64,000 nt of DNA from Candidatus Zipacnadum vermilionense. GTDB taxonomy: Bacteria; Armatimonadota; Zipacnadia; Zipacnadales; Zipacnadaceae. Under the pieces are notes generated by a model, which saw only the letters and a program-made list of their open reading frames with translations, was not told where the DNA came from and made no database searches. The translations under genes were made by a program, and so were the position numbers. Each line of letters opens with the position of its first letter. Within the stretch, counting starts at the first letter, position 1. Of the stretch, positions 58,316-64,000 are shown one piece after another. Location of the stretch: positions 1 through 64,000 of the forward strand of contig JALGSV010000006.1 in assembly GCA_029821755.1 (NCBI GenBank). The letters run 5' to 3'.

Positions 58316-59859
58316 CCGCAGCGCGTTCCGCGCTGTTGGCGCGAGCCCCGCTGTTGGCGTCGGTCGCGGGGTTGTCGCTGACCACGCTGGCCCTCACCGC
58401 CGCCCTCGCCACGCCGCCGAGTCTGACGCGGGACCACCCGCCGGCCCCGCCGCGGACGCCCGCCGCGCGCTCTCCCGCACCCCAACCTGCGGCTACTCCC
58501 GCCGCGGCCAAACCGCCCACCGAGGAGACCCGCGTTCCGCAGACGGTGCCCGGCCCTCCCCCGCCTCCCGGCATCCGCGGGCAGTGCGCCGTGCTCATGG
58601 ACCCGCTCTCCGGACAGGTGCTGTGCACGCTCAACCCCGAGCAGCGTATGTTCCCCGCCAGCCTGACCAAGATGATGACCTGCATACTTGCGGCCGAGCG
58701 TCTGCGGCCGGACGACTATGTGATCGTCGCCGGCGAGGCCGCGGCTGTCGGTGAGACCAGCCTATCACTCAAGGCCGGGCAGAAGGTGACAGTCCGCGAT
58801 CTGCTGACCGGAGCGATTCTGAAGTCCGCCAACGACGCGGCGGCGGCCCTGGCCTGCGCGGTAGCGGGCTCCCAGGCAGCTTTCGCCATGTTGATGAACC
58901 AGAGGACCACCGAGTTGGGCCTGCGCAATACCCGCTTCCGCAATCCGCATGGCCTGCACAACGCGAGCCACTACACCACCGCGGCGGACCTGGCGGTCAT
59001 CGCCCGCTGCTTCTGGATGCACCGCCTGCTACGCAACATTACGGCTCAGCGGGAGGCAAGTCTGCCCAGCCTGCCGGTCGAGCAGGGCAACAGTGTGTGG
59101 AACCACAACCGGCTGGTGTTACGCTGGAACGAATGCACCGGCCTCAAGGCGGGCTACACCAAGCAAGCCGGAAACTGCCTGGCCTCCAGCGCCCGACGGG
59201 GCGGTTGGGACCTGATCTGCGTGGTGCTGAAAAGCTCCGACGTCTGGGACGACAGCAAGCAGCTCTTGGAGTGGGGATTTACCAACTTCAGGCGGATGAC
59301 CCCGCCGGCAAGGGCGCAGGGCTGTCAAGTGCGGGTGGGGAACGGGGAGCAAGACTACCTGCCGGCGGCGATCGGCGGCTCAGCGACGCTGGTGGTACCG
59401 CGCAACACACCGAACGCCTGGCAACTGCAACTGTACCCGGAAGACCAGCAGGCCCCGGTGCGAGAGGGGCAGACGGTAGGCTGCGCGGTGGTGCGCATAC
59501 CGGGCCAGCTGGAGCGGCGCCTGCCGCTGGTGGCGTTGGCAGCGGTAGCGGCCAAACCGAAGCCGCTGCCGCGCGGGGCGGGGCTCTGGGGACTGCTGCT
59601 GATGTCGGGGGCGGTGCTACTGTATGGAACGGCTACCAAAACTCTTGGCGCGCGCCGGGCTCGGGTCCCGCCGGGCCAGCGAGCGGCTTATCGCGGAGGG
59701 CCGCGTAACGGTGAACGGGGAGGTAGCCGCCGGCCCGTCTCTACAGGTCGACCCCGCGCGCAGCGTGGTGCGGCTGGACGGGCGGCTGGTCCGCGTACCC
59801 ACCGCGCACCGATACGTCCTCCTGAACAAGCCCCCCGGCCTCCTGACCGCCCGGCGTGA
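58312..59859 (+). CDS. D-alanyl-D-alanine carboxypeptidase (S11, DacB/DacF-like)
   Basis: A 515-residue reading with N-terminal signal/anchor (LLASVAGLSLTTLALTAALA) and a proline-rich linker. The S11 penicillin-binding domain has SLTKMM (SxxK), SAN (SxN) near residue 163 and KAG (usually KTG) in LKAGYTKQAGN. A late membrane anchor (LWGLLLMSGAVLLYG, residue ~435) ends the enzyme; the final ~80 residues are arginine-rich and overlap the next gene by 236 bases. It trims peptidoglycan pentapeptides outside the cytoplasm. Start is TTG overlapping scpB. Confidence 0.85.
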   Translation: MTAARSALLARAPLLASVAGLSLTTLALTAALATPPSLTRDHPPAPPRTPAARSPAPQPAATPAAAKPPTEETRVPQTVPGPPPPPGIRGQCAVLMDPLSGQVLCTLNPEQRMFPASLTKMMTCILAAERLRPDDYVIVAGEAAAVGETSLSLKAGQKVTVRDLLTGAILKSANDAAAALACAVAGSQAAFAMLMNQRTTELGLRNTRFRNPHGLHNASHYTTAADLAVIARCFWMHRLLRNITAQREASLPSLPVEQGNSVWNHNRLVLRWNECTGLKAGYTKQAGNCLASSARRGGWDLICVVLKSSDVWDDSKQLLEWGFTNFRRMTPPARAQGCQVRVGNGEQDYLPAAIGGSATLVVPRNTPNAWQLQLYPEDQQAPVREGQTVGCAVVRIPGQLERRLPLVALAAVAAKPKPLPRGAGLWGLLLMSGAVLLYGTATKTLGARRARVPPGQRAAYRGGPRNGERGGSRRPVSTGRPRAQRGAAGRAAGPRTHRAPIRPPEQAPRPPDRPA

Positions 59860-60346
59860 TGACTACGGCCGCCGCACCATAATGGAGCTGCTCCCCGAGG
59901 AGTGGCACAGCCACGTCTTCCCGGTCGGCCGCCTCGACAAGGCGACCACCGGTTTGCTGCTCCTGACTAGCGACGGCGACCTCACTTTCCGCTGCCTCCA
60001 CCCCTCCCACCACGTTCCCAAGACCTACCGCGTGACCGTGGGGAAGGCCCCCCACGAGAAGACGCTGCGCCAACTCCGGCAGGGCGTGGAGCTGGAGGAC
60101 GGCCTCACCGCCCCGGCGGAGGTCTGGCTCAAGCGCACGACCCCGGAAGGGGCGCAGGTAGAGATCACTATTCACGAGGGCCGCAACCGCCAGGTCCGGC
60201 GCATGTTCGGCACGGTCGGGCACCCGGTGCTGGCGCTAGAGCGCCTGAGCATGGGCCCGCTCCGGCTGGGCGACCTCCCGCAGGGCCAATGGAGGGAACT
60301 GACGGAGGGGGAAGTGCGGGAGCTGCGGGAGGCGTGTGATTTGTGA
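59624..60346 (+). CDS. Pseudouridine synthase (RluB/RsuA family)
   Basis: A 240-residue RNA-modifying enzyme. Residues 1-60 form an S4 domain (LPKLLARAGLGSRRASERLI). The catalytic domain has YVLLNKPPGLLTA, VGRLDKATTGLLLLTSDGDL with the catalytic aspartate, and a late GRNRQVRRMFGTVGHPV. It modifies 16S or 23S rRNA; the subfamily is not settled. Its start lies inside the end of the carboxypeptidase frame. Confidence 0.92.
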   Translation: MERLPKLLARAGLGSRRASERLIAEGRVTVNGEVAAGPSLQVDPARSVVRLDGRLVRVPTAHRYVLLNKPPGLLTARRDDYGRRTIMELLPEEWHSHVFPVGRLDKATTGLLLLTSDGDLTFRCLHPSHHVPKTYRVTVGKAPHEKTLRQLRQGVELEDGLTAPAEVWLKRTTPEGAQVEITIHEGRNRQVRRMFGTVGHPVLALERLSMGPLRLGDLPQGQWRELTEGEVRELREACDL

Positions 60347-60379
60347 GCCGGTCGCTCCTGGCGACCGCAAGGCGCGCCC

Positions 60380-61357
60380 CTAACCAACCTTCACCCGTTG
60401 GCCCGTCCGCGCCGACTCCCGGGCGGCCCGGGCCGTGGCCAGGACGGCGCGAGCTTCGGCCAGGGTGACCTCCGGCTCCTTGCCCTGGACCAAGCACCCC
60501 ACGAAGTGATCCAGCATGCGGCCGACGTACCACGGCTGGACGCGCAGGGGCTGGCGGATGGGGATGGGGATAACCTCCTCGCCGCGGAAGCCGATCAGGG
60601 ACCACTCGTCCTCTGGGTCGTCGCGAATCAGCAGCATCCCCTCCGTCCCCACCAGCCGCCGCTCAGCCATCGCCCGCACTCCTGCCGCCACCTGCGAGAC
60701 CACAATCCCACTCAGCGCTGACTTGTCGTGGCGAAGTATGAGGCCGCAGTTCTCCGGCCGCTCGACCGGCCCCGCGCAGTCTGCCGCCACCGATTGCGCC
60801 GGCCCGAGGAACCGCTGCAGCACTGCTATGGCATGGAAGCCGGCGGCGCTCAGCACCGCCTGCGGTTCGCCAGCCGGCGGCTCCAGAGCCGTTACCTGGC
60901 CGAGCATCAGCTCCCCGACGTCGCCGGCCTTCACCATCTGCAGCGCCTTGTGGACCGCCGGATGCATCAGATGGGGCAGCGAGGCAAAGACGCGGCCCTG
61001 GGAGCCCCGGGCCGCTTGGGTAATGGCGTCCAGGTCCGCCAGGCTCGCGGCGGGCGGGGCGTCGAGGATGACCGACTTCCCGGCCGCCAGGAAGGCGCGG
61101 GCGGTCTCCACGCGCTGGTGCAGCGGCCCGGACAAGTGGGCCACGTCCACGCCTTCGTCGGCGACCAACTCGTACCAGTCCGCCACCGCGCGCTTGATGA
61201 TCCCCCAGCGGCCGGCTAGGGCCTGACGCGGCTCCTCCTCCGGCTCGGCGAGGAAGACCTCGGCCACCTGGTGGTTGTCCACGAAGGCGATCATCTGCAT
61301 ATCCGTGAGGTCGGAGACCCCGATCTGAGCAAGGCGCAGGCGTCCATCGGTAGTCAC
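60380..61357 (-). CDS. Gfo/Idh/MocA family oxidoreductase
   Basis: A 325-residue protein. The start lacks a classic GxGxxG (LRLAQIGVSDLTDMQMIAF), but VILDAPPAASLADLDAIT corresponds to the EKP strand, with DAP in place of EKP. Later GVRAMAERRLVGTEGMLLIRDD and FVGCLVQGKEPEVTLAEARAVL are typical. The replaced EKP lysine suggests altered catalysis or a non-enzymatic role. GTG start at 61357 follows AGGAGG and overlaps the asparaginase stop by four bases. Confidence 0.75.
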   Translation of the reverse strand: MTTDGRLRLAQIGVSDLTDMQMIAFVDNHQVAEVFLAEPEEEPRQALAGRWGIIKRAVADWYELVADEGVDVAHLSGPLHQRVETARAFLAAGKSVILDAPPAASLADLDAITQAARGSQGRVFASLPHLMHPAVHKALQMVKAGDVGELMLGQVTALEPPAGEPQAVLSAAGFHAIAVLQRFLGPAQSVAADCAGPVERPENCGLILRHDKSALSGIVVSQVAAGVRAMAERRLVGTEGMLLIRDDPEDEWSLIGFRGEEVIPIPIRQPLRVQPWYVGRMLDHFVGCLVQGKEPEVTLAEARAVLATARAARESARTGQRVKVG

Positions 61358-62418
61358 GGGAGGACCTCCTCGGAGGGTAGCGGGGTGGGCAGCAGGTCGG
61401 CCACGGCGACGGTCGCCCGGACGGTGCCGACGACAGCGCCGTGGCAATTGGTCTGCTCCGGCTCGGCATACACGGCCAGGCCGGGCGGGAGGGGTGAAAG
61501 CTGGGGCGCGAGCAGGGCCATGACCACCGGCGGCCAAGGGCGACCGGAGCCGTCGGACACTTTGATCGCCAGGCCCAGGCCGGAGCCGGTCAGCGCCAGG
61601 GCGAACAGCCCCTCCGCCCCGCCCTTGGCGATTACCGCGCCGGCGGTCTCCTGCAGTAGCGCGGTGTTGAAGCTGCTGGGGCCCTGCACTAACTCGGGAT
61701 GGGCGATCATCGCCGCAGTCAAGCGTCGGGCCGCCAGGGCCACCTTTTCCGGCAAGTCCTCCGGGTGAGCCAGTCGGGCGAAGGCCGTGGCGATGCTCCG
61801 CAGGGACAGCGCGTAAGTCGGCGCCCCGCAACCGTCGGCCAGGGGATGCAGGTCAATCTCGGACGCGCCCGACACCAGGGCCAGATGGTGGCGGATGAGG
61901 ACCTGGACAGGATGCGCCGGGTCCAGGTAATCCCGGGGCGGGGCCCCCAGGGCCAGCGCGGTCGCCAGCATCCCGGCGTGCTTGCCCGAGCAGTTGTTGT
62001 GGATCGCGGTCGGCGCCAGCCCGGCGCGGATCAGCCGTTCGCGCTCCTCTCGGTCGTCAGGCCAGTGCACCCCGCAATCCAGGTAGCTCTCGTCCAGCTC
62101 CAGGCGCGCCAGGATTTCGCGCACCGCCGCCAGGTGCAGCGCCGTCCCCTGGTGCGAGGCGCAGGCGATGGCCAGGTGGCGCGGCTGCAGACCGAAGCGG
62201 TTGGCGGCACCGGAGGTGACTACCGCCAGCGCCTGCAGGGGCTTGGCCGAGGAGCGCATGACCACCGGCGTCTCGGGATCGCCCAGTGCCGCGGCCAACT
62301 CGCCGGAGGGCCCGGCCGCCGCGATCTGGCCGTAGTGTACAGCCTCCACGACCGGGCCACGGTACGACAGCGCCAGCGGGACGGCGGCGGGCAGCGTCTC
62401 GGCCGCGGCCACGCTCAC
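61354..62418 (-). CDS. Asparaginase (type II-like, Rhizobium-etli class)
   Basis: A 354-residue protein of the asparaginase II family, distinct from E. coli enzymes. Signatures are VVMRSSAKPLQALAV with the S-x2-K pair, CASHQGT, HNNCSGKHAGMLATAL and DGCGAPTYALSLRSIA. These residues match the S-x2-K-centred active site and cysteine/lysine metal site known for the class. It hydrolyses asparagine to aspartate. GTG start overlaps the DUF1844 gene stop by four bases. Confidence 0.88.
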   Translation of the reverse strand: MSVAAAETLPAAVPLALSYRGPVVEAVHYGQIAAAGPSGELAAALGDPETPVVMRSSAKPLQALAVVTSGAANRFGLQPRHLAIACASHQGTALHLAAVREILARLELDESYLDCGVHWPDDREERERLIRAGLAPTAIHNNCSGKHAGMLATALALGAPPRDYLDPAHPVQVLIRHHLALVSGASEIDLHPLADGCGAPTYALSLRSIATAFARLAHPEDLPEKVALAARRLTAAMIAHPELVQGPSSFNTALLQETAGAVIAKGGAEGLFALALTGSGLGLAIKVSDGSGRPWPPVVMALLAPQLSPLPPGLAVYAEPEQTNCHGAVVGTVRATVAVADLLPTPLPSEEVLP

Positions 62419-62867
62419 TCAGCCTTCTTCACGAAGTTTACGCGCAGGTTGGCGAGAACGTTGTCGATCTCGCGCTGCTCGTCCAGGTCGAAAGAGGGGC
62501 GGAGTTGGTTCGCCAGGGCCTCCAACGAGTCAATGGCCACCCGCGCCTGGCCCAAGTCGGTCACCGCTTCCTTCGCCCCCGGCGCCACCACCAGCCCCAG
62601 GTGCATCCAAGCCGCCTGGTTGAGCACGCCAACCATAAAGCGCAGTGTGTCGTAGATGTCCAGGTCGGCCAGCGTCGGCGGGTGCGGCTCCTCCTCGGGC
62701 ACACGGTCATGGGGCGGAGGCGAAGGCTCCTCCTCTTCCTTTTCCGGCACTTCGCCCTCGGGGGGGCGGCCGCCGGGGGGAGGGGGCTCCGGGATCTCCT
62801 CTTCCTTGCCTTCGACTTCAGGCTCGGGCTCGCCGGCCGGTTCTTCGGTGAGTTCGTCGTCGGTCAT
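62415..62867 (-). CDS. DUF1844 family protein
   Basis: A 150-residue protein. The first ~70 residues are a low-complexity P/E-rich region (EEIPEPPPPGG, EKEEEEPSPPP). The second half is DUF1844: DLDIYDTLRFMVGVLNQAAW, GLVVAPGAKEAVTDLGQARVAI and LRPSFDLDEQREIDNVLANL. Its role is unknown. It heads a three-gene coupled cluster with the asparaginase and oxidoreductase. ATG at 62867 follows GAGGTG. Confidence 0.88.
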   Translation of the reverse strand: MTDDELTEEPAGEPEPEVEGKEEEIPEPPPPGGRPPEGEVPEKEEEEPSPPPHDRVPEEEPHPPTLADLDIYDTLRFMVGVLNQAAWMHLGLVVAPGAKEAVTDLGQARVAIDSLEALANQLRPSFDLDEQREIDNVLANLRVNFVKKAE

Positions 62868-63033
62868 GTACAGGCACCTCCTGGGACCTCTGCGTGGCGC
62901 GGGGGATGCGACCTCCATTTGTCAGTGCCGCCGGGCGACACAGGTCCCCCGCGATCGGCGGGCCGGATTCACTCCGCTGCGCTCCGCTCATCCGGCCCCT
63001 CCTGGAGGGCGACCCTCCCGCCCCCAGCGGACG

Positions 63034-64000
63034 TCACGGCGTCACAATGGCGCGGAGCATATCCCCCGGCCGGGCGGCAGTGGCGTCGAGGGCCTCCTGC
63101 GTCTGGTCGAGGGTGTAGTTGCGGGTGGGCAAGGCCGCCAGATCCACCTGGCCCGTCGCCAGCAAGTGCAGGGACTCCTCCAGGGCGTGGCGCGACCGGC
63201 GGGAGAAGAGGAGGGTCAGCTCGCAGCGGCGGGGAATGGTGGAGTCAAAGCTCACCACGTCCGGGTGGGGGATGCCCACCACCATGATCTTGCCGCCGGG
63301 CCGGGTCACGCGCATGGCCTGCTCCACCGCCGTGTTCTCGCCGGAACATTCGAAGACCACGTCCCCCTCTATCCCCTGTTTTCCCAACTCCTCGTAGGAA
63401 GCCACAACTTTGCAGCCGAGGCGAGCGGGCCAGTCCCGGCGCTCGCACAGCGGCTCGACAACCGTCAGGTCGCGAGCGCCTTTGGCCCGGGCGACCAGGA
63501 GAGTGCACATGCCAATGGCACCGGCGCCTAGGAAGACCAGGTGGTCGGTAGCCCTGAGCTCGGCCAAGCGGACGGCGTGGAGCCCCACCCCCAGCGGCTC
63601 AATTAGCGCCCCCACGCCGTAACTCGTGTCGGGCGGCAGGGGACTCACAGCGTCGGCCGGGCAGGCGATGTACTCGGCCAGCGCCCCGTCGCGCTGGGGG
63701 AAACTGGGGAAGATGATGTGGCGGCACAAGTTCGGCAGGCCCTCGCGGCACAGGTCACATTCGCCGCAAGCCCAGGTGGGCTCTACTGCCACCGGCGTAC
63801 CGACGGGCGGTCCGGAAACCCCGGACCCCAGGGCGGCGACGTCGCCAGAGAACTCGTGGCCCTGAATCATGGGGTGGTCGGGGACGACGCCGCTGGCGTG
63901 GCCGTCCTCGTACAAGCGCCAGTCGGAGGGGCAGATGGAGACCGCGCGCACGCGGACCAGCACCTCCCCCGGACCGGCCTCCGGGGTGGGGATATCGTCG
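63034..64000 (-). CDS. Zinc-dependent alcohol dehydrogenase-like protein (5' end outside window)
   Basis: About 322 residues visible; the N-terminus lies beyond 64000. The frame reads through the window edge with PTPEAGPGEVLVRVRAV, the usual start of the MDR superfamily, so the ATG-like residue at 63963 is not a start. Zinc ligands: CPSDW, IQGHEFSG and the structural zinc cluster CGECDLCREGLPNLC. The NAD Rossmann fold has VFLGAGAIGMCTLLVA. Relatives are threonine and sorbitol dehydrogenases; substrate unknown. Confidence 0.88.
   Translation of the reverse strand, partial: DDIPTPEAGPGEVLVRVRAVSICPSDWRLYEDGHASGVVPDHPMIQGHEFSGDVAALGSGVSGPPVGTPVAVEPTWACGECDLCREGLPNLCRHIIFPSFPQRDGALAEYIACPADAVSPLPPDTSYGVGALIEPLGVGLHAVRLAELRATDHLVFLGAGAIGMCTLLVARAKGARDLTVVEPLCERRDWPARLGCKVVASYEELGKQGIEGDVVFECSGENTAVEQAMRVTRPGGKIMVVGIPHPDVVSFDSTIPRRCELTLLFSRRSRHALEESLHLLATGQVDLAALPTRNYTLDQTQEALDATAARPGDMLRAIVTP

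Overview
This is a GC-rich bacterial chromosome segment with dense, mostly housekeeping coding. It has many GTG starts and no 16S rRNA, so taxonomy is inference. Signs of a two-membrane envelope (a LptC/LptA-like pair), a secreted protein with a copper-amine-oxidase-like stalk domain, four uroporphyrinogen-decarboxylase-like (UroD-like) paralogues, three Gfo/Idh/MocA oxidoreductases, xylose-isomerase-like and acetyl-xylan-esterase-like genes, and many palindromic intergenic repeats together suggest an uncultivated Armatimonadota-like lineage. Planctomycetota- or Hydrogenedentota-like bacteria are alternatives.

Layout. 1-4.2 kb is the translation and transcription block tuf(end)-rpmG-tRNA-Trp-secE-nusG-rplK-rplA-[L10 leader]-rplJ-rplL, closed by a strong hairpin; rpoB does not follow. 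4.3-5.6 kb holds a helical hypothetical protein and a small proline-rich lipoprotein. 5.8-13.7 kb is a minus-strand run: DUF456 protein, flavodoxin-like protein, a frameshifted oxidoreductase, a secreted esterase, a zinc-ribbon membrane protein, a secreted protein of unknown role, proA and proB. 13.9-16.5 kb has a DUF4177-RbsD fusion, a HEPN-motif protein and a UroD-like gene. 16.7-23.6 kb (plus strand) has a phospholipase C/VWA protein and a companion carrying only a VWA tail, a class III aminotransferase, an oxidoreductase, a small membrane protein and pheA. 23.6-33.4 kb (minus strand) has a lipoprotein, tatD, a membrane protein, an F5/8C-SGNH protein, panC-panD-nadC, and a secreted LamG protein with an acetyl-xylan-esterase-like enzyme. 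33.6-40.5 kb (plus strand) has a sugar isomerase-like gene, hsp20, lon and a secreted protein of repeated carboxypeptidase-regulatory-like domains.

40.6-46.6 kb (minus strand) contains a compact UroD-like / tandem ADP-ribosylglycohydrolase-like / UroD-like cluster followed by lptA/lptC-like genes. 46.9-50.3 kb has a fourth UroD-like gene, an epimerase and a DUF362 protein. 50.5-60.3 kb has the stalk protein, lysA, an M50 protease, a sugar nucleotidyltransferase, an AbrB-PIN toxin-antitoxin pair, scpA, scpB, a penicillin-binding-protein-type carboxypeptidase and an rluB-like gene. 60.4-64 kb (minus strand) has a translationally coupled DUF1844-asparaginase-oxidoreductase trio and the start-truncated end of an alcohol-dehydrogenase-like gene.

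The least ordinary items are the UroD/ADP-ribosylglycohydrolase cluster, the VWA domain divided over two exported proteins, the DUF4177-RbsD fusion, a one-base frameshift in an oxidoreductase, a 236-base overlap of two genes, and three families of palindromic repeats. No CRISPR array, insertion sequence, prophage or replication origin was seen.
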